A stretch of 64,000 nucleotides of DNA from Muribaculaceae bacterium. GTDB taxonomy: Bacteria; Bacteroidota; Bacteroidia; Bacteroidales; Muribaculaceae. The notes below the pieces were generated by a model. The model had not been told where the DNA came from and searched no databases. It saw only the letters and a program-made list of their open reading frames with translations. This document shows positions 20,304 to 31,500 of the stretch, piece by piece (within the stretch, counting starts at the first letter, position 1; every line of letters begins with the position of its first letter). The stretch is from NCBI GenBank assembly GCA_022509165.1, contig JAFLTT010000011.1, positions 1 through 64,000 on the forward strand, given 5' to 3'. The position numbers and the translations under genes are program-made.

Positions 20304-22040
20304 ATGATGGAAGAAAAAATTACAGGAGGCGAGGCATTGATGAGGTGCCTGGAAAATGAGGGTGTTGAAATAATATTTGGATATCCCGGCGGTACAATCA
20401 TGCCGGTATATGATAAACTTTACGATCATAGCGACACGCTTAATCATATACTCACACGCCATGAGCAAGGAGCGATCCATGCTGCGGAAGGATATTCCAG
20501 GGCCACGGGGAAAACAGGTGTGGTAATAGCCACTTCAGGACCCGGAGCTACCAATTTAGTCACTGGTATCGCCGATGCCAGAATGGATTCTACTCCTTTA
20601 GTAGTTATAGCCGGACAGGTCGGTACCAATGTGCTGGGTAACGATGCGTTTCAGGAAACTGACTTCATCGATGTAACCAATCCCATCTCAAAATGGGGTA
20701 TCCAGGTTAGAAAAGCAGAGGAACTGCCTGATATTATCTCGCGCGCATTCTTTATTGCAAATTCCGGTCGCCCGGGTCCGGTAATAATAGATTTGCCTCG
20801 GGATGTACAATTGGAACTGATGGTGTGGAAAGGTTATAAAAAATGTGAATATATCCGCACATACGTAGATCGTCCCATTCTGGATATCCATGAAGTGGCT
20901 CTGGCAGCAGAATTATTGAATTCTGCAGAACGTCCTATGATTCTGGCAGGACATGGAATTACTATAGCCGGTGCAGAGAGGGAATTAGGGGAAATAGCTG
21001 AGAAGGGAGATATCCCGGTGGCTACAACCTTGCATGGGCTTTCAGCCCTTCCCACAAATCATCCTTATCATAAGGGGATGCTTGGGATGCATGGAAATAT
21101 AGGTGCAAATGTGGGAACCAACAGAGCCGACGTAATATTGGCAGTTGGCCTAAGATTCGATGACAGGGTAGTGGGAAATGTGCAAAAATATGCCCCGGAT
21201 GCTAAAATAATCCATGTAGATATAGATGCTTCCGAGATTGGCCGAGCAGTGCATCCTTATCTCACAATCCATGCGGATGCAGGAGATGTGTTAAAAGAGA
21301 TGTTACCTCTGATAAAGGTTAACAGTCATACTGATTGGATTAATTTCTTCTCTCAGTGTCAGCGCCTCGAGCATGAAAAGATTGTGGCTCCTCAATTAGA
21401 TCATAAAGAGGAGGGTGCAATGAAAATGGCTGAAGTGGTAACAAAAGTTTCAGAGAGGGCCAATGCTGATTCCATTCTGGTGACAGATGTGGGTCAGAAC
21501 CAGATGAGCAGTGTAAGATATTTCAAACTGGATTCCCCCAGAAGTGTTATTACATCCGGTGGACTTGGAACTATGGGTTTCGGGCTACCGGCAGCAATAG
21601 GAGCTAAATTGGGAAGGCCTGAACGTCCGGTATGTCTTTTCTGTGGAGACGGAGGTTTCCAGATGACAGAACAGGAACTGGGCACGATACTTGAATATAA
21701 TCTTGATATAAAAATAATCATCCTCAACAATAATTACCTGGGCAATGTGAAACAATGGCAGAAGCTATTTTTCAATGCAAGATATTCGCAGACACCGTTG
21801 GTAAACCCGGATTTTGTGACCCTGGCCAAAGCCTATGGTATCAAGGGAGAGGATGTAGAAAGCCGCAGTGAACTCAAGGGAGCTATCGACCGTATGTTTG
21901 CATCGCCACATTCCTATCTTCTGAATGTGAATATAGATTCAGAAGATATGGTATTTCCGATGATCTGTCCGGGCGATCCTATCGATAAGATAATGCTCGG
22001 AGAGAATGAGTGGCTGGATTTGAATATTTTGGAACTTTGA
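20304..22040 (+). CDS. ilvB: Acetolactate synthase large subunit
   Basis: ThDP enzyme: GGEALMRCLENEGVEIIFGYPGGTIMPVYD; GDGGFQMTEQELGTILEYNLDIKIIILNN. Confidence 0.96.
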   Translation: MMEEKITGGEALMRCLENEGVEIIFGYPGGTIMPVYDKLYDHSDTLNHILTRHEQGAIHAAEGYSRATGKTGVVIATSGPGATNLVTGIADARMDSTPLVVIAGQVGTNVLGNDAFQETDFIDVTNPISKWGIQVRKAEELPDIISRAFFIANSGRPGPVIIDLPRDVQLELMVWKGYKKCEYIRTYVDRPILDIHEVALAAELLNSAERPMILAGHGITIAGAERELGEIAEKGDIPVATTLHGLSALPTNHPYHKGMLGMHGNIGANVGTNRADVILAVGLRFDDRVVGNVQKYAPDAKIIHVDIDASEIGRAVHPYLTIHADAGDVLKEMLPLIKVNSHTDWINFFSQCQRLEHEKIVAPQLDHKEEGAMKMAEVVTKVSERANADSILVTDVGQNQMSSVRYFKLDSPRSVITSGGLGTMGFGLPAAIGAKLGRPERPVCLFCGDGGFQMTEQELGTILEYNLDIKIIILNNNYLGNVKQWQKLFFNARYSQTPLVNPDFVTLAKAYGIKGEDVESRSELKGAIDRMFASPHSYLLNVNIDSEDMVFPMICPGDPIDKIMLGENEWLDLNILEL

Positions 22041-22052
22041 CAGCAGCGAGAT

Positions 22053-22607
22053 ATGAAAGAAATCAAACCTTATACCCTTGCGGTGTTTTCAGAAAACACG
22101 GTTGGTATTATCAACCTGATATCCATAGTTTACACTCGCCGCAGTATCAATATTGAGAGTATTGCCGCCAGTGCAACTGCTATCCCGGGTGTATATAAGA
22201 CCACAGTCTTGTCATATTCCGACCGGGAGACAATGGAAAAAGTAGTGAGCCAGATTGAGAAGGCTATATATGTAATAAAAGCTTATCTTTTCACAGATGA
22301 AGAAATAGTGCATCAGGAAGTGGCACTCTATAAGGTGCCGACTGTGAAGCTGATGGATGAGCCTCAGTTGGAACATATTATCCGCGATCATAATGCACGC
22401 ATACTTGAAATAACACACGATTATACAGTGCTTGAGAAAACAGGTCATCGCGATGAGACAGAAAAACTTTTTCAAGAACTTAAGAAATACGATATACGGC
22501 AGTTTGTGAGGTCAGGTCGCGTGTGTGTGACGAAAGATCCTGTGGAACATGTAAATGTATATCTGACGATGCGCGACAAGGAATTATCAGAAAAATCAAA
22601 ACAATAA
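22053..22607 (+). CDS. ilvN: Acetolactate synthase small subunit
   Basis: ACT domain VFSENTVGIINLISIVYTRRSINIESI directly downstream of ilvB. Confidence 0.92.
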   Translation: MKEIKPYTLAVFSENTVGIINLISIVYTRRSINIESIAASATAIPGVYKTTVLSYSDRETMEKVVSQIEKAIYVIKAYLFTDEEIVHQEVALYKVPTVKLMDEPQLEHIIRDHNARILEITHDYTVLEKTGHRDETEKLFQELKKYDIRQFVRSGRVCVTKDPVEHVNVYLTMRDKELSEKSKQ

Positions 22608-22618
22608 AAAATATAGAA

Positions 22619-23662
22619 ATGGCAAAGATGAATTTCGGCGGTATTGAAGAGACCGTAATCACACGAGAGGAATTTCCATTGGAAAAAGCACGTGAGGTTC
22701 TGAAAGATGAAACCATTGCAGTCATTGGCTATGGTGTTCAGGGCCCGGGACAAAGTCTTAATCTCCGTGACAATGGATTCAATGTAATAGTTGGACAGCG
22801 TGAGGGAAAGACATATGATAAGGCAGTGCAAGATGGCTGGATTCCGGGTGAAACATTGTTTGGAATAGAAGAGGCATGCGAAAAGGCCACCATCATAATG
22901 TGTTTGCTTTCAGATGCAGCCGTATTATCGGTATGGCCAAAAATGAAGCCTTATCTCACTGAAGGCAAGGCTTTATATTTCTCACATGGTTTTGCCATAA
23001 ACTGGAATGATCGAACCGGAGTAGTACCCCCAAAGGATATTGATGTAATAATGGTGGCACCTAAGGGTTCCGGTACATCCTTGCGTACCATGTTTTTAGA
23101 GGGAAGAGGTCTTAATTCTTCATTTGCCATATATCAGGATTACACCGGGCGAGCTCTGGAACGCACTATTGCACTGGGCATAGGTATCGGTTCAGGATAT
23201 TTGTTTGAGACTACATTCCAGAGAGAAGCAGTGAGTGACCTCACCGGAGAGAGAGGTTCCCTGATGGGAGCAATCCAAGGGCTTTTGCTTGCACAGTATG
23301 AGGTGCTAAGAGAGAACGGACACTCACCTTCGGAAGCCTTCAATGAGACAGTAGAGGAACTTACACAGTCGTTGATGCCATTGTTTGCCAAAAAAGGAAT
23401 GGATTGGATGTATGCTAATTGTTCCACAACTGCCCAGAGAGGTGCATTAGACTGGATGGGTCCGTTCCACGATGCAATCAAGCCGGTGATGCAGAAACTT
23501 TACGACAGTGTAAAGAAAGGAGAGGAGGCTCAGAGATCGATTGACTCCAATTCACAACCCGACTATCGTGAGAAACTTGAGAAAGAACTTAAGGATTTAC
23601 ACGATAGTGAAATGTGGAGGGCAGCAGAGACAGTGCGTCAACTACGTCCGGAAGGAAATTGA
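22619..23662 (+). CDS. ilvC: Ketol-acid reductoisomerase
   Basis: AVIGYGVQGPGQSLNLRDNGFNVIVGQREG; start at internal ATG 22619 (MAKMNFGG) after the ilvN stop rather than ORF start 22523. Confidence 0.95.
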   Translation: MAKMNFGGIEETVITREEFPLEKAREVLKDETIAVIGYGVQGPGQSLNLRDNGFNVIVGQREGKTYDKAVQDGWIPGETLFGIEEACEKATIIMCLLSDAAVLSVWPKMKPYLTEGKALYFSHGFAINWNDRTGVVPPKDIDVIMVAPKGSGTSLRTMFLEGRGLNSSFAIYQDYTGRALERTIALGIGIGSGYLFETTFQREAVSDLTGERGSLMGAIQGLLLAQYEVLRENGHSPSEAFNETVEELTQSLMPLFAKKGMDWMYANCSTTAQRGALDWMGPFHDAIKPVMQKLYDSVKKGEEAQRSIDSNSQPDYREKLEKELKDLHDSEMWRAAETVRQLRPEGN

Positions 23663-23693
23663 TATTGATATTGATTATTCAACATACATTAAC

Positions 23694-23724
23694 AGGCCGT
23701 GTGGTGTTTCACACGGCTTTTTTA
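23694..23724 (+). terminator. Rho-independent terminator of leu-ilv operon
   Basis: GCCGTGTG...CACACGGC stem (23696-23717) followed by TTTTTTATTT. Confidence 0.88.
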
Positions 23725-23726
23725 TT

Positions 23727-23734
23727 TATATTTG
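23727..23734 (+). promoter_or_regulatory. Putative -7 element for NRPS/partner-switch operon
   Basis: TATATTTG immediately after the ilvC terminator and before the MATE gene; -33 not convincing. Confidence 0.4.
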
Positions 23735-23806
23735 CCATACCATCAAAGACTCCTTGTATTGGCAATCCGAACCTCTTATTTGATTACAAAAGCCTTGAAG
23801 AACTTC

Positions 23807-25525
23807 ATGTGGGGTTCCATCATGGCTGCAGTGTCGTCGCAGATAGCTACAACAACAGATGCAATTGTTGTAAGTAACCTTATAGGTCCTGATGCCATAT
23901 CGGCAATCAATATCGTAATGCCGATTCTTACATTCTTCAGCTGCCTGATGATATTGTTTGGAATCGGGTCAAGTATACTTGCAGCCAAAGCAATAGGACG
24001 CCGGGATTCACAGGCAGCAAATGAAATCTTTTCCAACGCCATCATAGCGGCTTCGGTGACAGGAGTATTTTTCGCAGTGATAGTGTATATTTGGAGCAGT
24101 CCTATTGTATACTGGCTTACCCAGGGTAATTTAGCCATCTACGGCTATGCATTGAGTTACCTGAGGGTGATGTGTCTTGTGGTGCCATTTATGATTATTG
24201 CAGGGGTAATAGAAAATTTCGTTAAGACCGACGGCAACCCCCGAATTGTAATGAAGGCTGTGTTGGCAGGAAGTTTCCTGAATCTGATCCTTGATATTGT
24301 ATTTGTTAAATTCTTCAATATGGGAATAGCAGGTTCGGCATGGGCCACAGGACTCAATTATCTATTAGCTCTCCTCATCTGTCTGTTGCACTTCCGTAAT
24401 CCCTATTCGTCATTGAAATGGGCCATAGATAGAAAGAGAATCAGAATGTTTGTAGGCCAAAGCGTATCACAGGGATTGCCGATGAGCCTGAATACATTAT
24501 TGCTGGGTGGCAGTATTTATTTTATCAACTTCATAATACTGAGAGTTTCAGGCAATGATGGCATTTATTGCTGGTCAGTATGTCTCCAGCTTTTTATGAT
24601 AATGCAGATGGTGCTTTCCGGCATAGGATCGAGTATTTATGCCATCGGGGGAATTCTGATGGGTGAACAGGATATGCTCGGTTTCTCCATTTTAAATCGT
24701 AAATGCCAGTTGTATACCTCTATATCTATAGGGTTTATAACCGTTATAATAATACTGTTTCCGGAATTTTTTGGCACTTTATTCGGAAGCGGAGGAGAGG
24801 GAGCCATAGATGGTCTGGGCATGTCCTTACGCCTTTTCTCTCTTCTTCTCTTGCCCTATTCGATAGTGGCTTTACTCCGGGCTACATATCAGATATTGGG
24901 ACATTCTGGATTAAGTCTCTTCCTAAGCATATTTCAACTTGCCATCATGGTTGGCTCGGTTTGGCTCTTCTCTCTTATCAATGCCGAAATGATGTGGTGG
25001 GGATTCCCTATTTCAGCATATGCTCTTCTTTTAGGTCTTATTTGCTATACTTATTTTCAGCATCTGCGACATCCCGACATTAGTTTCATGACCTTAATTC
25101 CCCATCATCTGGAGGCTGACTCGCTCAATATTTCCGTGAAGATGGATTTTAACGATGTAGAAAAAGCACAGAGCAGTATCCAAAAATTCCTGGAACAAGA
25201 AAAGGTAGATAAATTTACCGAATACAGGGTAAGACTTGCCTGCGAGGAACTGATGAATAATATTGTGGCCCATGCTGTGGCAAAACATCCGGAAAAACAT
25301 TATTTTGATGTGCATATCCGTGTTTCAGCTTCTGATGTAAACATTCTGCTTAAAGACGACGGACGACCATTCAATCCGATTCTTTCTGAGGAGGATTCAA
25401 AAATTTCAGAAAATGATTCTGCCGCAAAATTGGGATTGAAAATAGTGAATAATATTGATGGAGCCATCAATTATAAATACATGTACGACCAGAATATGGT
25501 GCAACTAAAATTTGCTAAAAATTAA
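23807..25525 (+). CDS. MATE-family efflux transporter with C-terminal RsbW/HATPase_c-like ATP-binding domain
   Basis: N-terminal multi-TM MATE (FMWGSIMAAVSSQIATTTDAIVVSNLIGPDAISAINIVMPIL; AKAIGRRDSQAANEIFSNAI). C-terminus after ~25120 carries an N-box CEELMNNIVAHA, G1-box DDGRPFNP and LGLKIVNN. The ORF start 23699 lies inside the terminator; the true start may be a TTG at ~23759 or ATG 23807. Confidence 0.87.
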   Translation: MWGSIMAAVSSQIATTTDAIVVSNLIGPDAISAINIVMPILTFFSCLMILFGIGSSILAAKAIGRRDSQAANEIFSNAIIAASVTGVFFAVIVYIWSSPIVYWLTQGNLAIYGYALSYLRVMCLVVPFMIIAGVIENFVKTDGNPRIVMKAVLAGSFLNLILDIVFVKFFNMGIAGSAWATGLNYLLALLICLLHFRNPYSSLKWAIDRKRIRMFVGQSVSQGLPMSLNTLLLGGSIYFINFIILRVSGNDGIYCWSVCLQLFMIMQMVLSGIGSSIYAIGGILMGEQDMLGFSILNRKCQLYTSISIGFITVIIILFPEFFGTLFGSGGEGAIDGLGMSLRLFSLLLLPYSIVALLRATYQILGHSGLSLFLSIFQLAIMVGSVWLFSLINAEMMWWGFPISAYALLLGLICYTYFQHLRHPDISFMTLIPHHLEADSLNISVKMDFNDVEKAQSSIQKFLEQEKVDKFTEYRVRLACEELMNNIVAHAVAKHPEKHYFDVHIRVSASDVNILLKDDGRPFNPILSEEDSKISENDSAAKLGLKIVNNIDGAINYKYMYDQNMVQLKFAKN

Positions 25526-25537
25526 AATTCATAAATT

Positions 25538-28500
25538 ATGACCAACGACTATCTACAGCCATTTTGGGATGCTTTTGAAAACTATGCCGGGAAAACAGCA
25601 GTGGTAGACAAAGGCGGCCGTTTTACGTCATATTCAGAATTGGGTGATCTTACAAGAAGGATTGCTGCAGGAATTAAGAAACTGAATCTACCGCCCAATT
25701 CCTTTATTCCGATTTATCTTCCTACCTCCATGGAATATATGGCATCACAACTGGCTGTATGGATGACCGGCCATGCCGTAGTGCCAATGGGTCATTCTTA
25801 TCCTAAAGAGAGGATAGAATTTATCAAGGCGCACAGCGAGGCCCCGGTTGTGATTGATGAAGAGGTGTTTGAACAACTGGCAGCTACTTTAGAAAGATAT
25901 GAAGGGACAGAACCACTTGATATGAAGTCAAATGCATTGATGATTTATACAAGTGGGTCTACAGGAGAACCGAAAGGCATAATCCATACCTTCGAAAGTC
26001 TGGACTTTGCATATCGTTACAATATGAAGGAACCGGTAGACCCTTCTCAAAAATGGGGAGCCACAGCACCACCATATTTTATTGCCGGAGTCACCATCAA
26101 TACAAGGGTGCTAAAAGGGGGAGGTGAATTGCATCTTTATGATGATGAAATAAGATTTGATGTGAATAAAATGGCCGACTATATCGCCGACCATGGAATC
26201 ACTCATACGTTTATCAGTCCGTCGGCTCTTACAGCTTTCCATAATCATTCTGATTCACTCAAAGTGGTATATGCCGGCAGTGAAAAACTTTCCGGTCAAC
26301 AAAGCCGGGAAGGATACACGCTTTACAATGTATTCGGGATGAGTGAAATGGTGGGTGGCATACTGTCATTCCGAGTAGACAAGCCTTATGATACAACTCC
26401 TATCGGTAAGCCTGACAAAGAAGCTCCGGCAGAATTCAAGATAGTAGATGCAGATGGAAATACATTACCCGACGGAGAGGAAGGGGAATTATGGATTAAA
26501 GGTCCTTTCACCAAAGGATATCATAAAGATCCGGAACGCACAGCAAAAGTGCTGGAGGGTGGTTGGCTTCATACGGGAGATATAATGAAATTTTTGCCGG
26601 ATGGAAGCCTTCTGTATGTAAACCGAAAAGACTGGATGGTGAAAATCAATGGCCAGAGAGTGGAGCCGGGTGAGGTAGAGGCAGCAATGAAAAAAGTAGC
26701 CGGAGTGACCGGTGCCATTGTGAAAGGCTTTGATTCCGATAAAGGCAGTCAGTTTATCTGCGGTTATTATACCTCTTCACCGGAAACCAATGTGACTCCT
26801 GACACAATCCGTGAAGAGTTACTCAAGAGCCTTCCTTCCTATATGATACCGCTGCATATAGTAAGAATGGACAAATTCCCTGTACTTCCAAACGGAAAAG
26901 TAAACCGCAAGATATTGCAACCACCCACGGTAGAAGACCTTCAGCAGGAATATATCGAACCACGCAATGAAACGGAGAAGGAATTGTGTGAAGCTTATGA
27001 AAAGGTTTTTGATATCGGTAAAGTAGGAATAGACGACGATTTCTTCATGTTGGGAGGCGACAGCATCAAGGTGATGAAATTACAACAGATTTGTAAGAAT
27101 CTTAATCTCACCTCCAAACTGATCTATTCGGAGAAAACGCCGAGAAGAATAGCTGAATTATGTGAAAAAGAGGGAGATAAAATAGTGGACACTTTACCAG
27201 ATTATCCTGTTCCGCTTACTCAGACTCAGTTGGGTATTTTTGCAGAAAGTATGGCAAGAAGAGGAGAAGCGGTATATAACAATCCTTTGCTTCTTAAACT
27301 TGATGATTCCATAAATCTGACCCATTTAGCCGAATCTATTCAGAAAGTGATAGGGGCCCATCAATTTGTGATGCTTAAAATTAGGGAGGATGAGGAAGGC
27401 AATCCTCAGATGATAGCCGATAAATCTCCTTATCATCAGACTGTAGAGAAAATGACAGATAGTGATTTCCAAAAGGCTAAGGGAGAGTTGATCCGGCCAT
27501 TTGACCTTTTGGAAGATCCCCTTTTCCGTATACGCATTATCGAGACAGAGAGTGGGAAATATCTCTTCCTGGATTTCCATCATATTATTTATGACGGCAC
27601 TTCTATGGCCATCTTCGCTAACGACTTGGAAAGTGCCTATAAAGGAGAAGACTTAAAAGAGGAAAGCTGGAGCGGATTCAATGTAGCGGAAGAAGAGAGA
27701 AGAATTAGAGAAACTCCGATCTATACACGGGCAAAAGAATGGTATGAGGAGAACTTCGGTTCGCTGGAAGTAGACAGCATGCCACTACCGGATGTGCATG
27801 AAGATAAGACTGTTTTTGCATCTCTTGACTTCAATCTGGGAGTGAATATGAAGGAAGTAGATAAGGTATGCGAAAGATTTGGAATAACAGCCAATATCTT
27901 CACTTTAGGAGCTTTTGGACGCCTTATCGGAGCATTCACAAATCTCGACGAGGCTTTGTTTGCTACAATATACAATGGACGTGAAAGTGTGAAGGTGTCA
28001 GATACCATTGATATGATGGTCAAGACTTTGCCTGTATATTGCAAATGGGATACAGACACTGCTTTGCAGGAATATTTCCGGGGGATTAAAGAAAAGATGC
28101 TCGGTGCAATGAACCATGATATCTATTCCTTTGCAGAAATATCTGCTTCTACGGGTATCAATAGTGACCTTTTGTTTGCTTATCAGGGAGACTATCTCAC
28201 ACTTGATTCTTTATGTGGCTTACCTGTGAAGAAAATTGAACTGGACAGGAACGCTACTGGTTCTCCTCTCGACTTCCAGGTATTCATCAAGGATGGAGAG
28301 TTGGTGCTGCATGCTGAGTATATGAGCAACCGATATTCAGAAAATTTCATAAAGGAGATTTCAAGAAGTTACGGCAAGGTTCTACAAAGTATGATGAACG
28401 CCGAAATAATGTCGGAGGTAGAATTTATAGATGAAACTCAGCGCAACCTTCTTGACCGGTTTAACAAAACTGAGGTAGTATATGATAAATCTCAGACAGT

Positions 28501-31500
28501 GGTGAGTCTTTTTGAGAAAGCGGTTCAAGAACATTCCGAAAACACGGCGGTAATTTATGAAGACAAGAGGTATTCCTATAAGGATACGGACTTACTTACC
28601 GGAGAGATTGCCCATAGAATTTTACAAAAGGGTTTAGGAGGCGAAGTGATTGCTATACTGATTCCAAGGAGTGAATGGATGGTAATGGCCTCGTTGGGCT
28701 CCCTGCGCGCAGGATGTCCGTATCAACCTCTTGACAATACATATCCTTCTGAGAGGTTAAATTTTATGGTGAAGGATTCGGGTGCAAAACTGCTTCTCAC
28801 AACTCCCGAGTTAAGAAATTTAGTAGATGAATATGAAGGAGAGGTGTTGATGGTTACCGATATTCGGATGCCTCAAGAACACCCAGACTTAACAAGAGTA
28901 GACATCAAGCCGGATAATCTGTTTACCTTACTTTATACAAGTGGTTCTACCGGAGTGCCGAAGGGAGTGAAACTAACCCACTCAAATTTAGTATGCTTTA
29001 TCCATTGGTATAATAGATACTATGCTCTTGAAGCCGGCAACTGTGTAGGAGCCTATGCCTCTTATGGTTTTGATGCCAATATGATGGATATGTATCCCGC
29101 TTTGACCCAGGGAGCAAGTGTATGCATTATTCCCGAGGATTTAAGATTGGATATGGAACGACTGAATGAGTACTTGATAAAAAACAAAGTGACTCATCAG
29201 TTTATGACGACACAGGTGGGAAGACAGTTTGCCTCTGATATCGAACATACTACATTAAAATATCTGAGTATGGGAGGGGAAAAACTTATTCCTTTCCCGA
29301 TTCCGGAGAATTATAACACTTATAATGCATATGGTCCTACAGAATGTACCATCTTTTCTACTATTTACCCGCTCCATAAAGATGAAAAAAATATCTTCAT
29401 TGGAAGAGTGATAGACAATATGAAGGGATATGTGGTAGGAAAAAGTGGGAAGCGGTTGCCGGTAGGAGCAGTGGGTGAATTGTGGCTCGCCGGTCCACAG
29501 ATTGCGAGAGGCTATCTGAACCGACCGGATAAGACTGCAGAAGTTTTCATTACCAATCCGTTTGATGAGGGAGAATACACCACAATGTATAAAACGGGGG
29601 ATGTGGTAAGATACACTGAAGATGGCAACATTGATTTTATAGGCAGAAGCGATGGGCAGGTGAAGATTAGAGGATTCCGGATCGAATTAAGCGAAGTGGA
29701 AGGAGTGATTCGTGAATTCCCGGGAGTGAAAGATGCTACAGTAGCAGCCTTCGATCACCCATCGGGAGGAAAATATATCGTTGCCTATGTTGTAGGTAAT
29801 GAAAAGCTCGAACCTTCTGAGATAGCTGATTTTGTGCGTGAACGCAAACCGCCTTATATGGTACCGGGCGTTATCATGCAGATAGAAAGGATACCCCTCA
29901 ATCAGAATCATAAAGTGAACAGGAAGGCTTTGCCGAAGCCGGAATTCAAGGGAGAAGAATCAGAAGACAACTCCAACAGGCCATTGAATAATCTTGAAAA
30001 AGAGATTATTGCAATAGTTGGAAAAGTATTGGGAATAGAGGAGATTGGGGTAGGAGTATCCTTGTCAAATTTGGGCCTTACCTCCATCTTAAGCATCAAA
30101 CTTGCATCTCAGTTATACAAACGATTCAATGTAGAAATCCCTTCAAAGGAACTCCTGGGAGGTGGCACCGTGGAAAGCATTGAGAATCTTTTGTTGAATC
30201 ACTGGATGTATCCGGAAAAGGATAACCTGGAAAAAGAGAAATCGGGAGATATGGATGTGATGCAGGGAGATGTAATTTCGATGCCTCTATCCTTCCCTCA
30301 GACGGGTGTGTATTTTGAATGTATGAAACGTCCGGCCGATATCACCTATAATATCCCCGCAATTTATCACTTTGGACAGAATGTAGATGCAACCACACTG
30401 GCAGAAGCGGTAAGAGATGTTGTGAAGGCTCATCCGGGATTACAGACCAGATTTGCAAATACAGAGGAAGGAGTGATGCAACATTTCGAGGAATCAGAAG
30501 AACCGGTTGTAGAGATATTAAAAATGCCTTCTGAAGAACTTGAGGTTTACAAGAAAGAATTTGTGAAGCCCTTCCATCTTGTAAATGGACCGTTATATCG
30601 GATTGCAGTGGTGGAAACAGAAAAAGGAGTCGATCTTCTTACAGATTTTCATCATCTTGTATTTGACGGAAGTTCGCTGGATATTTTCTTGCGACAATTG
30701 CATGAAGCCCTCCATGGAAATTCTCCTACAAAAGAAGAGTATGATTATCTTAAGTTTGTGAGGGATGAAAAGAATTTTGAGAGTTCGGAGAAATTTGAAG
30801 AGAATAAGAAATTCTTCGATCATCTCCTGTCTGAATTTGAAAATGCCAGCGAAGTATCCGGCGATCTGAAAGGAAAGGAAGAGAATGGAAAACTTGCCAG
30901 CATAGGATCTCCGATTGACCTAAAGAAAGTTGAAGAATTTGCACGCCAACAGAATGTGACCCCGGCGGCGGTAATGCTTGCAGCTACATTTTATACTATC
31001 TCAAGATATATAAATGATTCTCATGTATATCTTTCTACCATCAGCAGCGGTAGAAGCGATGTGAAGACAGGTGAATCCTTCGGTATGTTTGTCAATACGC
31101 TACCATTAGGTATAAAGATAGGGGATGAATCTGTGGAAGAATTTGTGAAAAGGAGTGCAAATGTATTTCAAGGTGTTATTGAACATGAGAAATATCCATT
31201 TGCAAGGATTTCAGCCGACTTCGGATTCCAGCCACAGATTGTGTATGAATATCAGCTTGGGGTGGTGGGAGACAATAGTTTCCCTGAGATGTTGGGCATG
31301 GAAAGTCTTGAGCTAAATACTGCCAAGTTTAAACTCTCCATTCATATAGAGGATTATGAGGGCAAACCCTCAGCAGTGGTTTTCTACAACGATGCGCTAT
31401 ATTCCCGAGGCATGATGGAAGGTCTTGCAAAAAGTATATCCATAGTTACGGAGAAGATAGTAGATAATCCAAAAGAGAAAATAAAGAGGGTCAGTCTGAT

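Noticed and set aside
23699-23806. ORF-track start of the MATE gene at 23699
   Set aside because: It falls inside the ilvC terminator hairpin and upstream of the putative -7 element; the start must be downstream.
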